A program made the translations under genes and the position numbers. Source: Myxococcales bacterium (GTDB taxonomy: Bacteria > Myxococcota_A > UBA9160 > UBA4427). From it: 64,000 nucleotides of DNA. The stretch lies in contig DUCN01000127.1 in the NCBI GenBank assembly GCA_012959805.1, forward strand, positions 62,001-126,000, given 5' to 3'. The notes beneath the pieces were generated by a model. That model was not told the origin of the DNA, made no database searches, and saw only the letters and a list, made by a program, of their open reading frames with translations. Below, one piece after another: positions 30,442 through 39,093 of the stretch (position 1 is the stretch's first letter; each line of letters starts with the position of its first letter).

Positions 30442-30996
30442 ATGAGTGTGTCTACGACTGGACTGAAGGGCCTCGATCGCGCGAGTCTCGGCGGTCGAAT
30501 CTGCGAGGTCTTGAATCGCGGCGGCTGGGGCAACCCCGATGTGCTGCTCGTCGAAACAGAAGCGGGCAGGGTAGTCGTGAAGGACTATTCGCCTCGCACT
30601 GCGTTCGTTCGACGATGGGTCGGCCCGTGGATGCTGGGTCGGGAGGCGCGGGCCTATCATCGCCTCGAAGGCGTCGAAGCGATTCCGCGTCTGCTCGGCA
30701 CGCTCGATGCCGAAGCGCTGATCTTCGAATATCGCCCTGGCGTCTTGCTGTCTCGGTCATTGGCTGGCCGACTTCCGCCGACTTTTCTCATCGATTTACA
30801 GCAGGCGATCAGCGACATCCATGACAAAGGCGTCGTTCATCTCGACCTGAGGCATCGAAGCAATATCCTCGCTGGTGAGGACGGGCGACCTGTGGTTCTC
30901 GATTTCGCGTCGGCACTTCGCGGGCGGATTCTTGTCATTCTATTTGGCTGGCTCGATTGGCGGGCGCTGCGCAAGTGGAGGGTGCGGCTACTCTGA
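30442..30996 (+). CDS. Protein-kinase-fold (RIO/LPS-kinase-like) protein
   Basis: This 184-residue protein shows a kinase-like fold. There is a conserved lysine in VVVKDYS, the catalytic-loop motif HLDLRHRSNIL (HxDxxxxN), and VLDFASAL in place of DFG. It is shorter than a full kinase and ends in a basic hydrophobic helix. Related small kinases modify lipopolysaccharide core sugars or resemble RIO/Bud32. GTG 30406 is an alternative start. It follows the ICMT-like gene by about 50 bases. Confidence 0.7.
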   Translation: MSVSTTGLKGLDRASLGGRICEVLNRGGWGNPDVLLVETEAGRVVVKDYSPRTAFVRRWVGPWMLGREARAYHRLEGVEAIPRLLGTLDAEALIFEYRPGVLLSRSLAGRLPPTFLIDLQQAISDIHDKGVVHLDLRHRSNILAGEDGRPVVLDFASALRGRILVILFGWLDWRALRKWRVRLL

Positions 30997-31048
30997 CGCC
31001 TATGGCCTCTTCGACGACGTGTGATCGCGTGATCGTATGAGTGCTGTG

Positions 31049-31654
31049 TTAGTCGGTGTCCGCGCCGGTCTCTCCGATGACCGAAACTTCTGAGGGCTCC
31101 CGCGGCGCGAGTCGCGCGATGTAGTGGCGGAAACACTCGAGGGTGAGTCGGGCGTCTTCGAGTGCGCGATGTGCCACGCCACCGCTACCGAGTAGCCCAG
31201 CCGTCACTGCGGCCTGTCGAAGTGAAATCGCACGGGCGGGTTCGCCAGCGATCAGTGACCAAGAGTAGAAGAGCGTGGCCAGGTCGATCACGTGGTAGTC
31301 GAAGGGGTAAGGGATGTTGCAGCTCTTGAAGGCTCGCTCCAGAAAGATCACGTCCATGCGAACATTTTGTCCCGCCGGGATGACCTTCCGGTCCTTTGGC
31401 AGCATGTCAACGATTTCCGTGAGCACTTGCCTCACCCCCGGCGCTTCGGCCCAGAGTTTTTCGTCGTAGCCGAAGATCGCGGCGGCTTCCGGGCTGATTC
31501 GCTCCGGTCGCGCCTTCACGCGCCACTGTGCTTCGCTCTGCTCGACCAGGCGTGCATCGGTCATGATAATCCCGACCTCGGTCAGGTCGTGGATTTCGAC
31601 ATCGAGCCCCCCAAATTCACAGTCGAGGAAAGCAAAGGCGAATTCAGCACTCAT
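31049..31654 (-). CDS. DnaQ-like 3'-5' exonuclease
   Basis: This 201-residue DEDDh exonuclease has motif I LDCEFGG, motif II NVRMDVIFLERAF, and motif III AHRALEDARLT. Members include oligoribonuclease-like, RNase T and DNA polymerase epsilon proteins; the exact substrate cannot be told. The longer frame to 31759 runs into the tRNA gene, so ATG 31654 was chosen. Confidence 0.85.
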   Translation of the reverse strand: MSAEFAFAFLDCEFGGLDVEIHDLTEVGIIMTDARLVEQSEAQWRVKARPERISPEAAAIFGYDEKLWAEAPGVRQVLTEIVDMLPKDRKVIPAGQNVRMDVIFLERAFKSCNIPYPFDYHVIDLATLFYSWSLIAGEPARAISLRQAAVTAGLLGSGGVAHRALEDARLTLECFRHYIARLAPREPSEVSVIGETGADTD

Positions 31655-31747
31655 ATCTAAAGCGATTCTCACACGAGGTGCGCGGCCAAAGAACTCGGTC
31701 CGGGGGTGGTGGCGGCGGTGGATGGCGGACACGAGAGTGGGACTGAA

Positions 31748-31823
31748 TGGTGCTCCCAACGGGACTCGAACCCGTGTTTCAGCCTTGAGAGGGCCGTGTC
31801 CTAGGCCACTAGACGATGGGAGC
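31748..31823 (-). tRNA. tRNA-Glu (anticodon CTC)
   Basis: The minus strand folds as a cloverleaf. The acceptor stem GCTCCCA pairs with TGGGAGC, the anticodon arm CGGCC-CTCTCAA-GGCTG gives anticodon CTC, and the T arm contains GGGTTCGAGTCCC. The CCA end is encoded (31748-31750). The total is 76 bases. Confidence 0.95.
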
Positions 31824-32097
31824 TCATTCTGGAAGCGCGCGAGACTAGCTACGTGCGTCCGAGGCTGTCAACCGGAGCGCCCGCCAACTGAGTCTGACCT
31901 GAGTGGGTTTGTGTGCCCTGCTCTCAATCGGGCTCGATCTGTGCCGTGAATTGTTTCGGAAGACTGTCATTCGTCACTCCGTGCGCCGGGTCACAGCTTC
32001 GAGTCACTTCGCCGCAACGTCAAGTGAACCGAGATCTCGGCGCCTACGCTCAAGGCTGCACAGACACTTGCCGATGAATGGGGCGACCCACGTCTTC

Positions 32098-32113
32098 TGG
32101 CACGAGGGTTGCT
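32098..32113 (+). promoter_or_regulatory. Sigma-54 promoter of pilA
   Basis: TGGCACG-AGGG-TTGCT matches the RpoN consensus perfectly with correct GG-N10-GC spacing, 67 bases before the pilA start. About 60-95 bases upstream lie an inverted repeat TCACTT-N12-AAGTGA (32004-32027) and a palindrome CCGAGATCTCGG (32029-32040), possible sites for a PilR-type activator. Sigma-54/PilR control of pilin genes is well established in other bacteria. Nothing else was seen in 31824-32179. Confidence 0.85.
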
Positions 32114-32179
32114 CTCACCAATGGAGGGTGAGGACATGGAAGAGTCTGCCTTGCGCCGGCACCCCATGGGGAGATTGAG

Positions 32180-32770
32180 ATGCTCAAGAATTCTGGTTAT
32201 CGATCGGGCGGCTTCACGCTGATTGAGCTGATGATCGTCGTTACGATCATTGGCATTTTGGCATCGGTCGCGATTCCATCGTTCATCAGCTACCAGCTGA
32301 CGTCAAAACGCGCCGAGGCCTACTCGAATCTCAGTGCGTTGTCCAATGCACAAAAAACGTATTTCGCGGAGTTCAACATATTTGTGGCGACCGCCTCTGA
32401 GCCGTCCGGGACACTCGGAGTTGCCCCCACATCGATTACTCGCGATTCGTCGTCGATCAACACGGCTTTTGCTGCAGTGGGATGGGCGCCGGAAGGCGAC
32501 GTATTCTTCGACTACGACACGGCGACGAACACAAACCCACTCGGTGGCACCTGTGCCGCTGGCGCTCCCAAATTCACCTCGTCCGCGTATGGCGATCTCG
32601 ATGGTGATGGTTTCCTCTCCATCATCGTCTTCGCCCATCCTGATTTGATCGGTCAATTCTGCGGCACGGGTCAGGCTGGAGACCGTTCGCCACCTGTCGG
32701 CGGCGGTGGACTTCGCTTTGATGAGCCGGCACGACTTCTGTCGATTGCCGGGGGTCCCGACGACTTCTAG
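32180..32770 (+). CDS. pilA: Type IV major pilin PilA
   Basis: The 196-residue prepilin has an 11-residue basic leader ending GG, then FTLIELMIVVTIIGILASVAIP, with the expected Glu at +5 of the mature protein. Cleavage and N-methylation would be done by the prepilin peptidase encoded 3.4 kb downstream. The C-terminal globular part has two cysteines (GGTCAAG, GQFCGTG) and a DGDGF segment like a calcium loop. GGGGAGA lies 5 bases before the ATG. Confidence 0.95.
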   Translation: MLKNSGYRSGGFTLIELMIVVTIIGILASVAIPSFISYQLTSKRAEAYSNLSALSNAQKTYFAEFNIFVATASEPSGTLGVAPTSITRDSSSINTAFAAVGWAPEGDVFFDYDTATNTNPLGGTCAAGAPKFTSSAYGDLDGDGFLSIIVFAHPDLIGQFCGTGQAGDRSPPVGGGGLRFDEPARLLSIAGGPDDF

Positions 32771-32883
32771 CCCCGCACGAGGTCTCTCCTCGTCGGTTTC
32801 GCTCGTGGCTTGAATCCTGGCATGAACCTCATTCCACGCAATTGCGTGTCATTCGAAAGTGTCATTCGACAAAGGAGCCCGGG

Positions 32884-33846
32884 TTGAGCCAATTCAAGAG
32901 GGTCGTCTTGCTCGTCGCGGCGATCGGATGCACCGGCTGGGCGCATTCACGGCTGCCGATTACGTCTCGCGGCGATCTTGGAGAGAGCTTCGTCCCGCGG
33001 CCGGCCGTCGCCCGCTCGATGGCATTTGGATTCAGATCTCTACTCGCTGATTTCTATTGGCTTCAAGCTGTTCAAGTCGTCGGCGGTATTGAGGCAGTGG
33101 ACGTCGAGAAGGCCAGTCATCTAGGCAAGCTGGTTGACGTGGTGACGACCCTCAACCCGCACGTGGGCCACCCCTATCGATTCGCTGCGGTTTGGCTGAC
33201 GCATAACGAAGAACTCGTTCGCGAGGGGAATCGCCTCTTGCGGCGCGCCATCGAGAACCATCCGGATGATTGGCGGCATCATTTCTATCTGGGTTTCAAC
33301 CATTTCTTCTATTTATTTGACTACGCGGCGGCCGCGGCGGCCCTCGAAGTTGCGATGTCTTTGCCCGACTCGCCACGCTATCTCCCGCGTCTCGTCGCCC
33401 GTCTCAAGAGTCACCGAGCCGATATCGATATTTCGGAAATCTTTCTGCGGGAGATCTTGCGCACGACCGAAGACGAAGAGACGAAAGTAATGTTGCAGAT
33501 CGCTCTGGATGAGATCGAGATCGAGTACAAGGCCAGGCATCTCGACCGTGCCCGCATGGCTTATGTCGAGTTGTCCGGGCGGGACATCTTCGTGATCGAA
33601 GACCTTACGAGAGGCCCGCATCGCGTTATCGAGAAGCTTCCCAGTGCCGAACCCGACGCAGTTCCAAGTTCGCTTGCGCGAGGCTCGGTCTGGGAGATCG
33701 ACCCAGAGACGGGGCGGATCCGCTCGTCCTACATAGGAAGTCGCTACGAGGTCCACTATTCGGAGTTCGACCAGGAGCGCAGGAAAGCATGGAATGAATC
33801 TCAATCCAGCGGGCAACCGTCTGCTGAGGGGGGCATGAGGCATTGA
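32884..33846 (+). CDS. TPR-like protein at the pilG position
   Basis: From TTG 32884 (AAAGGAG 6 bases upstream) the protein has 320 residues. An N-terminal signal-anchor (RVVLLVAAIGCTGWA) is followed by helical TPR-like repeats (ANPHV-type helices, FYLGFNHFFYLFDYAAAAAALEVAM). It sits between pilA and an ABC transporter exactly where M. xanthus has pilG, a pilus-biogenesis gene of unknown function. It overlaps the next gene by TTGA. Homology to PilG itself was not tested. Confidence 0.7.
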   Translation: MSQFKRVVLLVAAIGCTGWAHSRLPITSRGDLGESFVPRPAVARSMAFGFRSLLADFYWLQAVQVVGGIEAVDVEKASHLGKLVDVVTTLNPHVGHPYRFAAVWLTHNEELVREGNRLLRRAIENHPDDWRHHFYLGFNHFFYLFDYAAAAAALEVAMSLPDSPRYLPRLVARLKSHRADIDISEIFLREILRTTEDEETKVMLQIALDEIEIEYKARHLDRARMAYVELSGRDIFVIEDLTRGPHRVIEKLPSAEPDAVPSSLARGSVWEIDPETGRIRSSYIGSRYEVHYSEFDQERRKAWNESQSSGQPSAEGGMRH

Positions 33847-34793
33847 CGCTCGAGAAACGTCAGGTTGTCAGCGTGGATCAGGTCGTGAAGGATTTTCGGC
33901 CGGGATTTGGTCTGCGACGCATTCGAGTTCTGCATGGGGTGACCTTTCAGGTCCACGAGGGTGAGATTTTTGGTTTCGTCGGGCCGAATGGCGCCGGTAA
34001 GACCACGACGCTCAAGATCTTGATGGGCTTGATCCGGGCAACCGAGGGCAAGGCATCGATTCTCGGCAGGGACGTCGCTGAGTCCGAGTTTCGTCATCAA
34101 ATAGGGTTCCTCCCCGAGAACCCCTATTTCTACCCCTATCTGACCGCCCGCGAGATTCTGCATTTCTATGCACGGCTTTGCGCGGTGCCTTCGAAGCATC
34201 GCAGCGATCGAGTCGATGAACTTCTCGAAGTGGTGAACCTTTCCCATGCCGCCGACGCTCGATTGCAGACCTATTCGAAAGGCATGTTGCAGAGAGTCGG
34301 CGTTGCGCAGGCCTTGATCCACGATCCCGAAATCGTGTTTCTCGATGAGCCCATGAGCGGCCTGGACCCGATCGGTCGTAAAGAGATTCGAGACGTGATT
34401 CTTTCGCTTCGCTCGTTGGGCAAAACCGTCTTCATGAACACGCACATCCTGAGCGATGTCGAAATGATCTGCGATCGCGTGGCGATCATCGTGAAGGGTG
34501 CGATTCGACATCAGGGTCGAATTGAGGAATTTCTCCCGGACGGGACGCTGTCGACGGAAGTTGTGCTCGCGCAATTGCCGGCCGAAACTGCAACGCAGTT
34601 GGAGGAGGATCATGGTGCGGAAATGCGCGGCCTTGGCGATCGAATCGAATTGACGGTGCCCGAGAAGAATGTTCGCGATGTCCTCAGGGCAGCTCTGGAT
34701 GCCGGTGCGCAGGTGGTTTCCGTGACACCGCATCGCAATTCTCTCGAAGACGTATTCCTGACTGCGGTTCGTGATGAGGAGGGTGAGGCATGA
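33843..34793 (+). CDS. pilH: ABC transporter ATPase (PilH-like)
   Basis: This 316-residue ATPase has Walker [11 protein letters not shown], signature [10 protein letters not shown], Walker [14 protein letters not shown] and a switch histidine in MNTHILS. A C-terminal ~80-residue domain is typical of the DrrA/CcmA exporter group. In M. xanthus, pilH encodes an ABC ATPase needed for pilus biogenesis and lies in the same order. TTG start overlapping the upstream stop; the downstream permease also overlaps, so all three genes are coupled. Confidence 0.85.
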   Translation: MTLEKRQVVSVDQVVKDFRPGFGLRRIRVLHGVTFQVHEGEIFGFVGPNGAGKTTTLKILMGLIRATEGKASILGRDVAESEFRHQIGFLPENPYFYPYLTAREILHFYARLCAVPSKHRSDRVDELLEVVNLSHAADARLQTYSKGMLQRVGVAQALIHDPEIVFLDEPMSGLDPIGRKEIRDVILSLRSLGKTVFMNTHILSDVEMICDRVAIIVKGAIRHQGRIEEFLPDGTLSTEVVLAQLPAETATQLEEDHGAEMRGLGDRIELTVPEKNVRDVLRAALDAGAQVVSVTPHRNSLEDVFLTAVRDEEGEA

Positions 34794-35566
34794 ACTCGCT
34801 ACTGCGTGTCCACACGCTCGCAGCGAATACATTTCGGGAAGCGCTTCGAAACAAGCTTCTCTACACGTTGTTAGGCTTCGGAATCCTAATGATCGGATCC
34901 GGCGTGCTTCTCTCGACGCTTTCCTACGTCGAAGTCGATCAGATTCTTCAAGACGTCGGCATGGGGGCCATTCGTTTTTTCAGCGCGGGCATCGCCATCT
35001 TCGTTGGCATCGGGCTGATTCACAACGAGGTCGATAGAAGAACGATCTTTACGATTCTCTCGAAGCCCGTCTCTCGAACGGAATTCCTGGTCGGGAAATG
35101 GTCCGGCCTCACGTTCACAGTCTGGCTGCAGCTCGGACTCATGGCCCTGGCGTTCGCGCTGGTGTCGTGGATGGCCGGTGCGCCTCTCAACCTCGGTCAT
35201 GGGCTCGCGATCGTGCTGATTGGACTCGAATTGATGGTGCTCGTCGCCATCGCCTCGTTCTTTTCGTCCTTCACCACGCCCATGCTGGCTTCGCTGTTCA
35301 CGGTCGGACTCTGGCTGATCGGACATTTCTCTCGTGATCTACACGCGCTCGGCGAGCAGTCGGATGTCACGTCGGTCGGAGTGATGGCAAGCCTCATCTT
35401 TCGCGTCGTGCCCGATTTCGAGGTCTTCAACAAGACCCTCGAAGCCGTTCATGGCCTACCGATCTTGTCGTCGGATATCCAATTAGCCATTGTCTATGCC
35501 CTTGGGTACACGATCGCGACGCTGATCCTTGGGTCGATGATTTTCAGCCGACGCGATTTTAAGTAG
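34790..35566 (+). CDS. pilI: ABC transporter permease (PilI-like)
   Basis: This 258-residue ABC-2 type permease has about six hydrophobic segments (LLYTLLGFGILMIGSGVLL, AGIAIFVGIGLIHNE, LMALAFALVSWMAGAP, IVLIGLELMVLVAIASFFSSF and a C-terminal helix). It has the family motif RRTIFTILSKPVSRTEFLVGKW. It partners the ATPase encoded just before it (ATGA overlap). The transported substrate in pilus assembly is unknown even in Myxococcus. Confidence 0.82.
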   Translation: MNSLLRVHTLAANTFREALRNKLLYTLLGFGILMIGSGVLLSTLSYVEVDQILQDVGMGAIRFFSAGIAIFVGIGLIHNEVDRRTIFTILSKPVSRTEFLVGKWSGLTFTVWLQLGLMALAFALVSWMAGAPLNLGHGLAIVLIGLELMVLVAIASFFSSFTTPMLASLFTVGLWLIGHFSRDLHALGEQSDVTSVGVMASLIFRVVPDFEVFNKTLEAVHGLPILSSDIQLAIVYALGYTIATLILGSMIFSRRDFK

Positions 35567-35628
35567 AAGGTCTGTCACCGTCGCTGTTCAGGCGTTGATC
35601 GGCAAGGCGGCACGGCTCTGGGGGGAGC

Positions 35629-36501
35629 ATGACGATAGAGATCGCATCAGGTGCTGTGCTCCCGATCGCTCTGTGTCTCGGACTATTGGTCGGTTCCTTC
35701 CTCAATGTCGTGATTCATCGCGTCCCGCTCGGGATCTCTGTCGCCTTTCCACCCTCTCATTGTCCCAATTGCGAGATGCCGATCAAACCCTGGGACAATA
35801 TCCCGGTCCTTTCCTACCTAGTGCTGCGCGGACGCTGTCGTGGCTGTTCGACGCCGATCTCGCTGCGTTATCCGGCGGTCGAGTTGGTGACGGGACTGCT
35901 CTTCATGGCGATCGCCTGGCGATTTGGCCAGACCTGGTGGACGGCGCTGCATTGCGTCTTTGCGGCGGCTCTGATTGCGGCGGCGATGATCGACTTCGAT
36001 CATCAGATCATCCCCGATGGAATTTCTCTGGGCGGACTGGCCCTCGCGATGGTCGTGGTCCCCCTGACCAGCGCCTACTACGGAACAGGCTGGGTCGACG
36101 GATTGATTCGAAGTGCGATTGGGGCATCGATCGGGGCGGGTGTGCTTTGGCTCGTCGCGTTCTTGCATGCGCGTATTTCGGTGGCGATGGGCCGGGAATT
36201 TGATCACTGGCCGGGCGTTGGCGAGTCGCTGCCACGTCCGATGGAAGCCGACTATTGGCTCTGGTTTCCCGGGCTGGGCCTAGGGGACGTGAAACTCTTG
36301 GGAATGATCGGTGCCGTCGTAGGGGTCGTGGGTGTACTCGATACGATTCTGGCTTCGTCTGTGATTGGTCTGGTATTAGGCGGCGCGCAGGCGCTCTCAA
36401 AGGGTGCGTTAGGTGAACCCTTTGGCTTCGCTCCGTCCATCGCGCTCGGGGCGATCGCGGGTCTCTTCCTTCCTCCGCTCTGGCTATTGACTATTTTCTA
36501 G
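35629..36501 (+). CDS. pilD: Prepilin leader peptidase/N-methyltransferase
   Basis: This 290-residue A24 aspartic protease of the inner membrane cleaves the leader of prepilins and N-methylates the new N-terminus. An N-terminal zinc-type four-cysteine domain (C45, C48, C70, C73) is followed by catalytic aspartates in IDFDHQIIPD and GLGLGDVKLLG. Eight hydrophobic segments are visible. GGGGGGAG is just upstream of the ATG. It completes a pilA-x-pilH-pilI-pilD order and ends convergently with gltX. Confidence 0.95.
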   Translation: MTIEIASGAVLPIALCLGLLVGSFLNVVIHRVPLGISVAFPPSHCPNCEMPIKPWDNIPVLSYLVLRGRCRGCSTPISLRYPAVELVTGLLFMAIAWRFGQTWWTALHCVFAAALIAAAMIDFDHQIIPDGISLGGLALAMVVVPLTSAYYGTGWVDGLIRSAIGASIGAGVLWLVAFLHARISVAMGREFDHWPGVGESLPRPMEADYWLWFPGLGLGDVKLLGMIGAVVGVVGVLDTILASSVIGLVLGGAQALSKGALGEPFGFAPSIALGAIAGLFLPPLWLLTIF

Positions 36502-36568
36502 ATGCGGGCCGACTGGTCGACGATTGCATCGGACATGCGGCACGGTCCTGGAGGCTTGTCGTCGACTA

Positions 36569-37993
36569 TCAGGGAGTCGCTGCTGCGCGCTCGCGAATCA
36601 AGAGGGCGGCCGCACGCATTCTCGCGAGCGATCTTTCCCGTCCGACGACTTCAAGGGTTTCGTAGATGCCAGGGGAGGCGCCGGTTCCGGTAATGGCCAC
36701 TCGCGTGGGCTGTGCGAGCTTTCCGAGCTTCAAGTCATCATGCGCCTTGCACGTCGCTTCGAATGCCGATTCGAGGGCGGCGGGCGTCCATTCATCGAGC
36801 GCTTCGAGGACCTCGATCAAGGCCTCGAAGGGCTCGAGCACCACGGGGCGAAGATGCTTCTTGGCGGGTCCGGCCTCGATCATGATTTCGTCGACCAGCA
36901 CAAATCGGGCTTTCTCTGCCATCTCGACGAGGTGATGGCTGCGTTCGCGCAACAAGTCGAGTAAGCGGTCCAGACCGGCATCGCGCTTCACCGGCTCTCC
37001 GGCAACCGCATCGAGAAAGGGACTGGCAACACTGAAGAGATCCTCGGCGTTGCGCTGCTTCAAGTAGTGTTGATTGAGTGAGTCGAGTTTGTCGAGGTCT
37101 GCCTGAGCGCCCGAGCGTCCGACATGTTCGAGATCGAAATACTTCGTCAAATCCTTTGCCGAAAATATTTCCTGGTCGCCATGGGACCAACCCAGCCGGG
37201 CGAGCCAGTTGATCATGGCTTCCGGAAGATAACCATCGCTCTTGAACTTCTGGATCGAAACCGGGTCCTTTCGCTTGGAAAGCTTTCGACCGCTTTCGGC
37301 CACGATCAGTGGGACATGCGCGAAGGTCGGAACGGTCGCGCCTAACGCATGATAGAGGGCGAGCTGAAAGGGCGTGTTGCTGTGGTGGTCGGCGCCCCGA
37401 ATCACATGGGTTATGCCCATGTCGAGATCATCGACGACGACTGCGAGATGGTAGAGCGGGGAGCCGTCGCTTCGGCGAATGATGCCGTCTCCGATTTCAC
37501 TGGCCTGCTGTCCGCTCGGGCCGAAGACAAGGTCATCCCAGCGCAGTTCGCGTTCGCGATCGATGCGCAGCCGGACGGTATGCGTCCCGCAAGCCGGGCC
37601 AAGCGCTAGATCACGACAATGTCCGTCGTAGATTCCCTGGCCGCCCGAGGCAAGCTCGGCAGCTCGCTGCTCCTCCAGTCTCTCCCGGGTACACGTGCAT
37701 CGATAGGCCGCGCCGGTTTCAAGGAGTGATTCAACGACCTCGGCATGGCGGTTGGCACTTTCGGATTGCCGGATGGGACCCTCGTCCCAGTCGATGCCGA
37801 GCCAACGCAGCCCATCGAGGACCGCGGCCTCGGATTCGGCCGTGGATCGTTCGCGGTCCGTGTCCTCGATGCGAAGGACGAATTGGCCGCCGAGTTGCCG
37901 GGTCAGAGCCCAGTTGAAGAGCGCTGTTCGGGCGCCACCGATGTGCAGGAACCCCGTGGGGCTGGGGGCGAAGCGAGTGCGGATAGTCGACAT
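36569..37993 (-). CDS. gltX: Glutamyl-tRNA synthetase
   Basis: This 474-residue class I synthetase has the HIGH-equivalent FAPSPTGFLHIGGARTALFNW and the KMSKS-equivalent KLSKR. A C-terminal alpha-helical anticodon-binding domain follows. ATG 37993 was chosen because homologues begin at MSTIRTRFAPSP; the longer frame is unlikely. No strong ribosome-binding site. It is divergent from the yceD operon. Confidence 0.96.
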   Translation of the reverse strand: MSTIRTRFAPSPTGFLHIGGARTALFNWALTRQLGGQFVLRIEDTDRERSTAESEAAVLDGLRWLGIDWDEGPIRQSESANRHAEVVESLLETGAAYRCTCTRERLEEQRAAELASGGQGIYDGHCRDLALGPACGTHTVRLRIDRERELRWDDLVFGPSGQQASEIGDGIIRRSDGSPLYHLAVVVDDLDMGITHVIRGADHHSNTPFQLALYHALGATVPTFAHVPLIVAESGRKLSKRKDPVSIQKFKSDGYLPEAMINWLARLGWSHGDQEIFSAKDLTKYFDLEHVGRSGAQADLDKLDSLNQHYLKQRNAEDLFSVASPFLDAVAGEPVKRDAGLDRLLDLLRERSHHLVEMAEKARFVLVDEIMIEAGPAKKHLRPVVLEPFEALIEVLEALDEWTPAALESAFEATCKAHDDLKLGKLAQPTRVAITGTGASPGIYETLEVVGRERSLARMRAAALLIRERAAATP

Positions 37994-38244
37994 GACCGGC
38001 GAGCATACAGCAGTCGGCGGCGACCGAGATCCGTGAGCTACGGAGGTCGAATTCGAGACCTCGCTTGGCGATGAGCCTTGGGCTGCGCTATCCCCCGGCC
38101 CGCACGGAATTTCAGCCAAGTTCTTGTTTTCCAAGCGCTTTATATTGATCTGGTGTTCCCTCGGCAAGTCGGGCGTCCCATGACGGCCACGTCTGCCAAA
38201 GGACGGCTACGGGCGCCCATCAATGAGGGACAGAAGGTCTCGAA

Positions 38245-38826
38245 ATGTCGGATTTCAAAATTCAGGTCGACGAGCTCGATGAGAAAGCGAAGTCCTTTCG
38301 CTTTCTGGCCTCCGAGTCCTGGTGGGGGGCTCGGGAAGAAGGCTCGGATGGACAGGCGACCGAGGTCGTGAGCGGGTTTGCGTTTCAGCTCGATGTGGCT
38401 CGGAAAGCCGACGACATTATTCTATCGGGTGATCTGGAGGCGGAGGTCATTCTCGAGTGCAGTCGCTGCGCTAGGCGCTACTCTCACGCGCTTCGTGACC
38501 CATTCAGCTTGGCGCTTGAGCCCGCGAAGGGTCGCGAACCCACCGATCTGGAAGGCGTGCAGGGGCTCGCTGAAAACGGTGTCTGGCTTGGAGAGGATCT
38601 CGAGGCAGGCTGGTTTCGGGGGCCGAAGATCGGATTGGATGATTTTTTTGGAGAAGTCATCGCTTTGGCGATGCCTCTTCAGCCGCTGTGCAGCGAGAGC
38701 TGTCCGGGAATCTGCTCACATTGTGGGGCGGACCTCGCGAAGACACAGTGTGATTGTGTGGATGAACGGCTTGAATCGCCCTTTGCAGTGCTGGCAATGC
38801 TGAAGGGTGTGACAGAAGAGAAGTAG
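38245..38826 (+). CDS. yceD: DUF177/YceD-family protein
   Basis: This 193-residue YceD-type protein is co-conserved with rpmF and linked to 23S rRNA accumulation in plants and bacteria. It has the CSRCARR motif in the middle, then CSESCPGICSHCGADL and CDC near the end, a cysteine-rich region probably binding zinc. AGAAGG lies 8 bases before the ATG. It heads the ribosomal/fatty-acid operon. Confidence 0.88.
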   Translation: MSDFKIQVDELDEKAKSFRFLASESWWGAREEGSDGQATEVVSGFAFQLDVARKADDIILSGDLEAEVILECSRCARRYSHALRDPFSLALEPAKGREPTDLEGVQGLAENGVWLGEDLEAGWFRGPKIGLDDFFGEVIALAMPLQPLCSESCPGICSHCGADLAKTQCDCVDERLESPFAVLAMLKGVTEEK

Positions 38827-38905
38827 CTCGGGAACCGGGCGAGTTTTTGTGTCCGGTGACAGTCGTCGGACTAACTGAATTGAAGAAATGGGGGATACGG
38901 ATCTA

Positions 38906-39088
38906 ATGGCCGTACCGAAGCAGAAAACCTCGAAAGCGCGCCGAGACAAGCGCCGAAGCCATGATTCGCTGCGCGCACCCGCGACCAGCACTTGCCCTCA
39001 ATGTGGGGCACCCAAAGCGCCCCATAGAGTGTGTGGAAGCTGTGGCTCCTACAAGGGCCGAACGATCATCGACGTAGACGACGAGTAG
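38906..39088 (+). CDS. rpmF: 50S ribosomal protein L32
   Basis: This 60-residue L32 begins [19 protein letters not shown] and has a four-cysteine zinc ribbon (CPQC and CGSC). The internal ATG 38906 is used because L32 begins at MAVPK; an in-frame ATG lies 18 bases upstream. Zinc-containing L32 is the zinc-replete form. fabD begins 6 bases after the stop. Confidence 0.96.
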   Translation: MAVPKQKTSKARRDKRRSHDSLRAPATSTCPQCGAPKAPHRVCGSCGSYKGRTIIDVDDE

Positions 39089-39093
39089 CTCGC

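Noticed and set aside
31655-31759. N-terminal extension of the exonuclease
   Set aside because: It would overlap the tRNA-Glu gene and adds no family-like sequence.
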